NCBI RefSeq assembly: GCF_000143415.4
Contig: NW_003314306.1
Location: 402,526 to 466,525 of the forward strand
Source: Selaginella moellendorffii
Taxonomy: Eukaryota > Streptophyta > Lycopodiopsida > Selaginellales > Selaginellaceae
Direction of reading: 5' to 3'
Length of the DNA: 64,000 bases
The position numbers and the translations under genes were made by a program. Shown piece after piece: positions 56,172 through 64,000 of the stretch. The notes beneath the pieces are model-generated. The model was not told where the DNA came from and did not search any database. It worked only from the letters and a program-made list of their open reading frames with translations. How positions within the stretch are numbered: position 1 is the first letter of the stretch; every line of letters starts with the position of its first letter.

Positions 56172-58064
56172 ATGTGCGCGCTCGAGAATCCGGGCGCGGC
56201 GCTGTGCGATCACGTCCAGCGCCATGGCCTCCAGGGCCATCTCTTCTCCGACATCACGGTTTGCTTCCAGAGCAAGGATTACAAGCTCCACCGGATCATC
56301 CTCTCGCAGAGCCTCTACTTCAAATCGCTGCTGTCCGGACCCTGGAAGGAATCCGGTAAGCCGCGCGTGGAGCTCAAGATTGACGATCACAATGTGACGG
56401 TGGAGGGATTGGAGATCGCGTTTGCGTACTTGTATGGAGTGGAGCCGGCGTTTAGCAACGAGAATGCGGTGGGCGTTCTTGCGGCTGGATGCTTCCTGTG
56501 CATCGAGAATTTGTGCGAGCAGTGCGTCCAGTTCATGGTGAGTGATATCAGAGTGGAGACTTTCCTGGCTTATCAGCAGCTGTCGGAGCGGCATTGCTAT
56601 GGACACCATGCTGAAGGAATTCGCGATGCCTGCTGGAGCTACCTTTGTTTCCATGCTGCTCGAGAGCTCTCCCACGTACTATCCAAGCTTTCTCTTCCGG
56701 TAAGTCGTGTTTCTTCCTTCCTTTTGTATGTCTTTCCCGCTAGAGAATGTTTTGAAAAGTTTTTTTGGTTTGTGAAAAGTTCTGATGGATTTTTTTTTTT
56801 CCAGCTGCTTTGCCGGCTACTAAAGTCTGACGAGCTCTGGGTGACGAACGAGTCGGAGAGATACAAGCTTGCGAAGCAGGCTTTAGTAGACTGGAAGCTT
56901 TCGCGGAGACCTTCCAATGTGGAGGGTGGATCGTCAAAGAGGCAGCGGGTTGCAAAGTCGAACTCCGCAAGGAAGGCCGCCAAAACAGCCTCGGGCAAGA
57001 GCAAGGACAAAGGCAGCAAGCCAAGCTCCAAGGACAAAACCAAGAAGAAAGGCGAGGCCTCGAGCGAGCAGAAAGCCGCCTCGTCGCAGCAAAAGGAGGA
57101 TTTGAGCTCGACCCCGCTAAAAATGTTGAGAAGGCTCTGGGACGAAGACACGGCCGAGGAAGCAGCAGAGGTTTCATCAAAGGACGGGTTTGAGATGGTG
57201 ATGGACTTGTTCTGCGGTGGGGGCATCACCTTTGCTTACATGGACGCCAACGAGGGGCTCCAGGCGAGAAAAGAGCTCGAGGACGCCAACATGCCGACGG
57301 ACGTCGTCAACGACGCGATATGGCAGAACGTTTTGCTCAAGACCCGGGTGCTCGGAGGCACACCTTGCGAGGAGGAAGAAGAAGACTCCGACTCCTCCGA
57401 GTCGGGCGTGTCCGGCAGCTCCTCCGAGTCGAGCGAGTCGGACTGGAGCAGCCCGGACGAGGACGAGGCCGGCAACGCGAGCAGCGGCGGTGAGGACTCC
57501 GGCTTGGACAGGGCAGCAGCGAGCAGTGCCGCGACGCTGGTGCCTTTCTCAACCGTGGACGAGTGTTCGTTCGATGGCAAGAGGAGGAAGAGCACGGGGG
57601 GATTCAGCTGGTCCGCGAAGCTCCACAGCGGGATGCAGATGAGCGACTTCCCGCCGTTTCGATTCGGGACGGAGTTTACGTTCACGGACAAGGCGTGGTA
57701 CTGCTCAAACATGGAGAAGGACGTGTTCTTCGGGGGCTCGAGGTGGAAGGTGACGATGTCTTGCACCGGGGACGAGACCTGGTGGGTTGCGTTGCACTGC
57801 CGGCCATGCACGTATCCCTTCCAGCCGCATATGTACGTGGACCAGCGAAAGGTGGTGCGCTTCGCCGCCAAGCTTTTCATGCGGACGTCGAGCGGGCTGC
57901 AGTGCGTGACGGGGACGGGGCAGAGGAAGTGCAAGTCCCACGTCGGGGTCACCTTGAGCGCCAAGGACATTCCGAGAGACAAGCTCTTCCGGGTGGTGGC
58001 GGCGGTCCAGCTTATGGAGGACGAGAGCAAGGCGAAGACGCAGGCCAAAGACGAGGAAGCTTGA
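56172..58064 (+). CDS. BTB/POZ domain protein
   Basis: BTB/POZ domains dimerise and often link substrates to CUL3 ubiquitin ligases. Two exons, 56172-56699 and 56805-58064, give about 595 residues. The BTB domain occupies about residues 15-130: HLFSDITVCFQSKDYKLHRI, then LSQSLYFKSLLSG, ending AGCFLCIENLCEQCVQFM. A BACK-like helical region follows (LLKSDELWVTNESERYKLAK, QALVDWKLSRR). The middle is a long Lys/Ser-rich then Asp/Glu/Ser-rich segment. The C-terminal domain has AKLHSGMQMSDFPPFRFG and DETWWVALHCRPCTYP and is probably beta-rich. Overall order resembles plant germ-cell-less-like BTB proteins, but I am not certain. The 105-bp intron has no stop and is a multiple of three, so a retained form would add 35 residues. 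The 3' end converges with the kinase-fibrillin gene. Confidence 0.85.
   Translation: MCALENPGAALCDHVQRHGLQGHLFSDITVCFQSKDYKLHRIILSQSLYFKSLLSGPWKESGKPRVELKIDDHNVTVEGLEIAFAYLYGVEPAFSNENAVGVLAAGCFLCIENLCEQCVQFMVSDIRVETFLAYQQLSERHCYGHHAEGIRDACWSYLCFHAARELSHVLSKLSLPVSRVSSFLLYVFPARECFEKFFWFVKSSDGFFFFQLLCRLLKSDELWVTNESERYKLAKQALVDWKLSRRPSNVEGGSSKRQRVAKSNSARKAAKTASGKSKDKGSKPSSKDKTKKKGEASSEQKAASSQQKEDLSSTPLKMLRRLWDEDTAEEAAEVSSKDGFEMVMDLFCGGGITFAYMDANEGLQARKELEDANMPTDVVNDAIWQNVLLKTRVLGGTPCEEEEEDSDSSESGVSGSSSESSESDWSSPDEDEAGNASSGGEDSGLDRAAASSAATLVPFSTVDECSFDGKRRKSTGGFSWSAKLHSGMQMSDFPPFRFGTEFTFTDKAWYCSNMEKDVFFGGSRWKVTMSCTGDETWWVALHCRPCTYPFQPHMYVDQRKVVRFAAKLFMRTSSGLQCVTGTGQRKCKSHVGVTLSAKDIPRDKLFRVVAAVQLMEDESKAKTQAKDEEA
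56700..56804 (+). other. Frame-preserving intron of the BTB gene
   Basis: It starts gtaagtcg and ends tttttttttccag, so it is a strong GT-AG intron. Its length is divisible by three and it has no in-frame stop. Retention would insert a hydrophobic, Phe-rich segment inside the BACK-like region. Confidence 0.8.
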
Positions 58065-58505
58065 CAGGCTGCTGCGCTTCGAGATCCTCCTGGATCGTCT
58101 GGATCCCGGCCAGCTTCCAGCGGAGCAAATAATTTTGAGGTAGACATCCATCCCTTCTCTTTTCGTTTTCTCGCTTCCAGTCGCTGCTTGTTCATGCCGT
58201 GGTATATGGTTGTTTTAGTGAGAGGTGATGAAGAACACAACGCGGCTAGCTGCAGAGATTTTTATTTTGGCGAAGTATTCAAACGGTAAAGCTTCACGAA
58301 AACGTAGGGAAAATTTATTTAGCCTCGACTTTCTTCATGTTTTAACACCTATAGCTGTTAGTTTGTAATTGCATAGAAACGTTCCACTCACAGAAGAGGC
58401 GAGCTCGCGAGTACTCGCGATTCCGGAGTGACGAGTTTGCTACGCCTTTACGAGGACAAAACGAGAAAGAGTACACAGGTAGAGCACGGAACAAGGTTTG
58501 GTTCT
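58065..58505. other. Convergent intergenic DNA
   Basis: 3' region shared by the BTB gene and the kinase-fibrillin gene. No feature was recognised. Confidence 0.5.
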
Positions 58506-61117
58506 CTATTTCATGGGGGACCTGATGAACAGCAACGCAGCACCAGTGATACCACGCAGGACCAGCAGCCGCGAGTCGACGTAAGTCGCACAGGCGAGCT
58601 TGGACACTGCAAAGATCTCTTTTGGGAGCTGGAGCCGGACCTCCTGCACGATCCGGCGGGCCAAGTCCGCGTCCGGCAGCGCCTCCTCCAGCTCCATGCC
58701 GATGTCGAACTCGTCCACGTCCAGCCGGATGATGGGGAGCGACTTTGGCGCGTCCTTTGGGAGGAAGTGGCCCAGTCCTTTGCGCTTTCTGGTTGCCGAG
58801 CTCTCCACTTCTCGCAGCCTCTCCAGCGCCGGGCTCTGGTCGATGACTTCGGTGTCCGTTTGGTAGAGGCGCTCGCCTTGCCGGAGCTGGATGTTTGTGG
58901 CGTTGATTTGGATCCGGCCGCTGTTTCCAGACTTGTCGTGAGGCCAGTTTGTGTCGCTCGGGAGCACTGTGAAGGTCACGTCCACTGTCGAGGCGAGAGT
59001 TTGGCTTGTCACGGAGATGGTTTGCATTACGTCTTTGATGAGAACTGGCGGAGAAGCCTGTTGGAGAAAGGGATGAAAGTTACTCCTTGAGAATGAGAAT
59101 TTCTTACCTGTCGCATTGTAAGTCCAATTTGCCTGCTTGTGTGATAGATGAGCCTCCATTTTCCTGGTAGCGTTTTCATCCAATCCTGTAGATCAATATC
59201 AATATCAACTTGACTGGAGCTCTGATCTTTTACCTCGAGTCTTGTCGTGAAATTGACTCGTTCTAGAAGATCAATGAGTTGTGCTAGCCTGTTTCGCTGG
59301 TAGCATTGTTTTAGAAGATATAAAGATATAAATTGTGAGTGTACCTGATGAGTCATGTAAATGTATTCTTCTACAATTCTAATCGCAGCGGAGCCTAGAC
59401 TCCAGCGTATCATATCAATGGAGGAATTCACTGGCCACCTTGGTCCACACAGAAACGGATGCCTTAATGCATCTGTGCAACTGTCGTAAACACGAAACAG
59501 TTATAAGCCTATCTTCGTCGTTCAAAGGAGATGGTCGATACAAAGGTACCTGATTCGGTTTCCAGGATCAATAGCAAGCATGGCTGCTAACAAATTCCAG
59601 CCAGCGCCACCATCTCTATCGAGAATCTACAAAAGGAAAAAAAGTTTTTAACCAGAGATAAATTATCCGACTCAAACCTGTAAGCCTGTGCTCCCAGAAG
59701 GCGATTTGGAAAGTAAATGGGGGAGGAGGAACTCACGGAGGCCTACAGGATCATGGCCCTGTATTAAACAACGCGGCGTAAGAGCGTTTCTCACCGTAGA
59801 AACGAGAGAACCTTTCTAAGAAAGGTTTTGAAGTGCGAAAAAATTAAAGGATCCATGAGTTCCCGGAGGACCATTCGTGCCATCACATAGCCTACGCATC
59901 TGTAGCTTTTTCACGTTAACCCTCAGGTTTCTAAAGAAAAAGCCTTTACCTTATGTCATAAGCGATGATTTGCTTGCGACGATTCTTGAGCTGACTCCCA
60001 GATGGCACAGTAACTTGATCATCAACTTCGGAAAATTCTACTGCATTTGCTAAAATTCCAACCTGTGCATTCCAACTCTTGGTTAAATTCCCATCACGAA
60101 AGCTACTTGCCTTGACATGCCTATCGGCCGCACTAATGTGAATATTGTTCAATCGTAATTCAGTGTGAGCAAGACCTTGGCTATGTAAATAGTTTACCTA
60201 CAAACAGTCGATTAGAAGCAACGAAAAAAAAAACCATGAAATCAGAAGCTTACCCCGATTAAAATGTCGCGCATTATCATTCGAACAAGTCGAAGTTGTC
60301 GAGTCACCTCCGGGCCACCAGTTGTATGATCTCCCACTCTTCGAGCAGCTTCCTCGCCGAGTGCAAGCCTTTGCTCGAGATTTGGCAGCCAGTCCACACA
60401 AAGTAGCCATTGGTGTAAAGAGCATCCATAGTACTGCAAAGAAAACTTTCTTCGTCAAGAACAACGGAGTGAGAAATTATCGAAGAACTTACACCATGGA
60501 CAAGCGTTAGAGAATCTTGGTCGGACGACGGAATAAAGCCATGCACTCGTGTCGCATAAGAATGAAATATATCTTGCTTACAAATCAGTTTGGAGACTAT
60601 CTGAAAGGCTGTCAAAGATTTTTTTCTCGAGCGACAAAGAAAAGTACTGACCTCTAGAGCTCGTTTTCCTCTACGCTGAGCTCGAGCACCGGTTAATTGC
60701 CTGAGAACCACTCGCATGCCTTTCAAGTCACTGCAAAAGAAATCTTAAGATTCAATTGCCAGAAAATAAAATCACGAAGTGAATCAACCTGCTGGGACTT
60801 TGCACCACTCCTTCAAACAAGAGCTCATCGCTCTAAGAAAACCAAACCAAAGTTCTATAAGTCAGAAAGAAGACTACCATTAAAACAATACTCACTCTCC
60901 CTGACAAGCCGATGCTAACGTGAGGACAGAGCGAAAAATCCGAGAGCTTGAACTCCTTGTAGCTCGCCGGACTCGCTTCAGCCGCATTCTTGGAGGAGCA
61001 AATGATAGCTTTCGATCGACTTCCAATTGACGAGCACCCCGCTGATCCCAGCGATGACAGCGGCGTCAAAGGCCTTGGATCACGCAGCCAGAGATCAGCG
61101 CGGCTAGAGATCGCCAT
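58506..61117 (-). CDS. Kinase-like plus plastid fibrillin (PAP) fusion, FBN11/PAP14 type
   Basis: This matches the plant plastid-lipid-associated protein that carries an N-terminal protein-kinase-like domain and a C-terminal PAP/fibrillin domain. The first 74 residues (MAISSRADLWLRD...) are Ser-rich and plausible as a transit peptide. The kinase-like part runs over exons at 60896-61117, 60789-60832, 60652-60730, 60493-60600, 60254-60433, 60111-60197 and further left. The fibrillin part includes WRLIYHTSRQIGLTMRQ and the later VDVTFTVLP, ending near LLVLRGITGAALLFIRSPMK. In the catalytic loop HTELRLNNIHI replaces HRDxxxxN and GILANA replaces DFG, so it is probably a pseudokinase. One intron (60063-60110) is GC-AG. 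Fibrillins stabilise plastid lipid bodies and thylakoids; the role of this member is inferred from the family. Confidence 0.87.
60063..60110 (-). other. 48-bp GC-AG intron in the kinase-fibrillin gene
   Basis: On the minus strand the exon ends GTCAAG, followed by gcaagtagc and, 48 bases on, by gcacag before GTTGGAATT. AG/GCAAGT is the classic GC-donor context. Splicing gives HVKVGILAN, which fits the kinase-like family better than the 16-residue unspliced insert. The unspliced form is also open, so this needs transcript data. Confidence 0.65.
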
Positions 61118-61367
61118 GCCGCGATCGATCCAGCTGACCTAAAACAAAACAGAGATGTGTATATGCACATTTGATATTTCAAAGCACCCAATGCGATATA
61201 GCCACGTGGAAGCTTACACAGCACACGCCAGCGTAGGCCAGCCACGGTATGCCACGGTTCTGCCACCTGGGATTACATGCCACCCTAAGGCCACGTGGAT
61301 ATCTGACACGCGTCAGAGTATCTCTGCTAAACACGTGGCAGCATTATTTTAGGGTTCTAGTACAAGA
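61118..61367. promoter_or_regulatory. 250-bp bidirectional promoter with three G-boxes
   Basis: The start codons of the kinase-fibrillin gene (61117, minus) and the aldo/keto reductase gene (61368, plus) are only 250 bp apart. Within this space CACGTG occurs at 61203-61208, 61292-61297 and 61332-61337, two of them as GCCACGTGG or GGCCACGTGG and one as ACACGTGGC. Related CCACGG and CCACCTGG motifs lie between them. Three perfect G-boxes in ~135 bp far exceed chance. Coordinated light or stress control of both genes is inferred. Confidence 0.6.
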
Positions 61368-63248
61368 ATGGCCATGGTAGCGCGCATTTGGTCTTCATCT
61401 CTATTTCCAAAGGCGCTGTCCAAGAAATCGGCGAGGTAACTGCATTGGAGAGAAGAAGAGGATCAAGATTTGGAGGTGTGACTCTCTTTTAGGCAGATCT
61501 TGCTCGCAAATGGCGTCGTCCCAGCAAGAGCATTGCTCCACCAAGCAGTCGTCGCTACTCCCTGGCTGCGCGGATTCCAATGGCACCTCGCTCTTTGCAA
61601 AAATGTTCGCTACAACAGCTGGTAAGTGCGTGATTGTCTCGATCGAAGTTTTTTTCTTCTTTGATTTTCTTCTTCAAGCAAGGAGATAATTTTCTTTCTT
61701 CTCTTTGCTTTTTCCATAGCAGCTTGTTCTTTCCTCTTTTCTTTCTGCTCGTCCCAAGTTTTTTTGTTTTGTTCTCCTGAGGAGCGTGATTGTCTCGAGC
61801 GAAATTTTCTTCTTCTTTGATCTTCTTGTCGAACAACGATTCCTGTTGCTTTTTCATGGCAGCTTGTTCTTTTCTTCTTTACTTTCGTGGTGCTCGTCTC
61901 ATGTTTCTTGTTTTGTTTTCCTCAGGAGCTGGAAACTATCGGAGTCTTCCGGCACAAACTAGTACAGGCGATTTAACCGTCTCGTCCCTCGGACTAGGAA
62001 CATACCTCGGTCCAGAGACCGATGTCGCGGATGAAGAGTACAAAAACGCTGTTTTGCGTGCTCTGGCGCTCGGGATCAATGTGCTTGACTCGTAAGTTTG
62101 ATCGCAACATTTTCATTTCGATCTTCTCCTGATCGATGCTTTGCCTGTTCTGTGTAGAGCGATAAACTACAGGAACATGAGGAGCGAGAGAGCCATAGGA
62201 CTCGCTCTTGCTGAGGCCGTGTCCCGGGGAGTGGTAAAGAGAAATCAAGTCGTGGTTTGTACCAAGGGTGGCTTCTTAAGCTTTGATACAATCCGTCCTC
62301 CAAATCCTCGGGGCTGGATCGAAGAAAATTATGTCCGGCCTGGTATTTTTGCGTGGGAGGACTTCGTGGCTGGCTGTCACTGCATGAAACCAGAATACAT
62401 CAAGAATCAGGTTGGAAGTTTTATGTATCTAGAACTTGACTCCTCTTTTTGTTTTCTTCTTTTGTTTTGTAGCTAGACAAGAGTCGAGCCAATCTGGGCT
62501 TAGAAACCATTGACGTTTACTACATCCACAATCCAGAAACTCAGCTCGGGGAGGTGTCCCGTGAAGAGTTTTACAAGCGGATCAAGGCTGCGTTTACGGT
62601 GCTGGAAGAAGCTTGTAACGAAGGCAAGGTTGGGATCTATGGGATCGCAACATGGAATGGATTTCGAGTTCCACCCGAGTCGAAGGGCCACCTTTCACTG
62701 GAAGAACTAGTTCGCGCTGCGTATGAAGCTGGTCAGTCGTTTCACTTGTTTGTAATGGTTTTTGTTCTGATCAAAGGTTTTTTGCTTGTTTTCCAGGAGG
62801 AGAAAGACACCACTTTAAGATCCTTCAGCTCCCATACAACATGGCGCTTCAGGAAGCAGCGAATAGCCAAACGCAGCTCGTGCAAGGGATCAAAATGACA
62901 TTGTTGCAAGCCGCGAAAGAGCTTGGTATCTCAGTCGCGACTTCAGCATCGCTGATGCAGGCAAGTTCTCATGGAAAAGCTTGCACTTTTTCTTCTCTTT
63001 TTTCTTGCTTCGGTTCTTATAATGGCTCGTTTCGTTAGGCAAAGCTTTGTAACTCTATCCCGGCCGAGGTCCTCAAAGAATTCTCCCAAGGCGACAAGGC
63101 GCTCACTGGCGCTCAGTGTGCCTTACAGTTCGTGCGAACCACGCCAAACGTTCTTGTAGCACTCGCGGGCATGCGCAGAGTAGAGCACGTCGAAGAGAAC
63201 GCCAAGCTCATCGAGCTTTCGGCGGAGCCCAGCACACTTCACAATTGA
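61368..63248 (+). CDS. Aldo/keto reductase family oxidoreductase
   Basis: Aldo/keto reductases use NADPH to reduce carbonyls in a TIM barrel. Seven exons give about 414 residues: 61368-61435, 61497-61621, 61926-62091, 62158-62410, 62473-62731, 62797-62960 and 63039-63248. The N-terminal ~75 residues are Ser/Lys-rich, consistent with organelle targeting. The barrel starts at LTVSSLGLGTYLG. All four catalytic residues are visible: Asp and Tyr in VLDSAINYR, Lys in VVVCTKGGF, and His in DVYYIHNPE. The substrate is unknown. The third intron boundary uses standard GT-AG, but the last intron (62961-63038) has a GC donor. A GT donor five bases on would cause a frameshift and early stop. It is divergent from the kinase-fibrillin gene. 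Confidence 0.9.
62961..63038 (+). other. 78-bp GC-AG intron in the aldo/keto reductase gene
   Basis: The exon ends CTGATGCAG, followed by gcaagttctc, and the intron ends cgttag before GCAAAGCTT. Only the GC donor keeps the frame (SLMQ joined to AKLCNS). The alternative GT donor leads to a stop within four codons. The context AG/GCAAGT fits the known GC-donor consensus. Confidence 0.75.
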
Positions 63249-63300
63249 AAACACCATTTCTTCGGTATGTCTTGAACCGGAATTATATTTCTATCGCAAG

Positions 63301-64000
63301 CTATAGCCTGGAGACATTAACTTTGATACCATTCACCATTGCTAACACCATGAGCAGCCTGTAGTGGACAACGTGATCCTTCACTAGCTCAAAGTTAAAG
63401 AACCTCATGAGCATCGCGGCAGTGATCTTGGCCTGCAAGTAAGCGGCATCCTTTCCCAAGCAAATTCTCGGCCCGGCCTGGTAGAGTTTTCAAGTTTTAG
63501 CCGTGATGAACTAGAGATAAAGAGAGATCTCTCATACCTGGAATGCGGTGTAGACGAATGGTGATTGAGGCTGGTATTCGGAGTTTTTAATCCACCTCTC
63601 CGGCTTAAACTCTAGAGCGTCAGGTCCCCACAGAAACTCCATTCTTCCCATGGAGTATTGCACGTAAGCCACAGAATCCCCACGTTTAACTTTAGTCCCG
63701 TCCGGAAGAACATCATCGTTGGCTGCATACTTTCCATCCTGGAGAAAGCTCAAGTTAGTCAGCTTTTTACTGGTGTAAAGAAAGCTTGGTGGGACTTACT
63801 CGTGGTACCGGCGGGTATAAACGAAGAGTCTCGCTGATGCACGCGTGCAAGTAGTGAAGCGTGCGAAGATTCTCAGTGGAGAGGAGCTGTGCGAAGGCAC
63901 TGAAAGTCAGTGTGTTGCTCTCACTCCCAAAGGTCCGGTCTAACTCGAGGCGAATCTCTTTGGCCACTCGAGGATTGTTGCAAATGCAGTAGATAAACCA
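63301..64000 (-). CDS. Cytochrome P450, CYP86-clan, 3' part only
   Basis: Plant P450s are ER-bound haem monooxygenases; CYP86-clan members are typically fatty-acid or alkane hydroxylases for cutin, suberin or sporopollenin. Only the C-terminal half is in the window and the gene continues beyond 64000. Exons are 63800-64000 (partial), 63538-63738 and 63301-63477. The K-helix is [15 protein letters not shown] (ExxR present). The PERF-like region is [20 protein letters not shown] then RW. The haem-binding end is [20 protein letters not shown], with the invariant Cys ligand. [14 protein letters not shown] is typical of the CYP86/CYP94/CYP704 group. The stop is at 63301. Whether the upstream part is intact cannot be seen. 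Confidence 0.88.

Noticed and set aside
57236-58240. 334-aa minus-strand ORF antisense to the BTB gene
   Set aside because: It mirrors the acidic and Ser-rich BTB coding sequence and has no independent domain.

Overview
This is nuclear DNA from a land plant. It contains a plastid omega-6 desaturase (FAD6), a GRAS/HAIRY MERISTEM regulator with a miR171 site, a P-class PPR protein, a DUF3511 protein, a kinase-fibrillin fusion (FBN11/PAP14 type) and a plant P450. Introns are very short (mostly 48-75 bp) and intergenic distances in the gene-rich part are small. That combination, together with old Ty3 and Ty1 relics, suggests a lycophyte of the Selaginella type. The species assignment is an inference from architecture; no sequence comparison could be run.

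The left part (1-23 kb) is AT-rich and transposon-derived. It holds a decayed Ty3 gag/protease remnant (about 0.85-2.3 kb), two related copies of an unrecognised small ORF (6.3 kb open, 11.0 kb broken), one GC-richer PPR gene (6.9-9.2 kb), a Ty1/copia remnant (9.5-9.9 kb), a TPR-gene fragment that keeps an intron (12.7-13.1 kb), and a three-level nest of elements (14.5-21.4 kb). In the nest, an old gag is split by a minus-strand Ty3 element with recognisable LTRs, PBS and polypurine tract. That element's reverse-transcriptase region is itself split by a ~450-bp TRIM-like element. A copy of the PPR gene's last intron and exon lies just beyond, followed by a long (TA)n tract.

The middle part (23-42 kb) holds FAD6 (eight exons, three His boxes, two promoter G-boxes, one inside a perfect 20-bp palindrome), the HAM-type GRAS gene, a convergent MOCOS-N-like PLP protein, a DUF599 membrane protein, a repeat-rich spacer, and a probable small gene of unknown function.

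The right part (42-64 kb) begins with a second gag remnant. It then becomes compact: a two-domain EngA/Der GTPase, a SKIP5-like F-box protein divergent from a DUF3511 gene, a ~36-exon NPC1 sterol transporter, a BTB/POZ protein, a kinase-fibrillin gene divergent from an aldo/keto reductase across a 250-bp promoter with three G-boxes, and the 3' part of a CYP86-clan P450 that runs off the window.

The genes do not form a pathway cluster; plastid functions recur (FAD6, EngA, FBN11). The most interesting signals are the unrecognised small-protein family, the nested TRIM, the G-box-rich bidirectional promoter, and the two GC-AG introns in the pair of genes it would drive.
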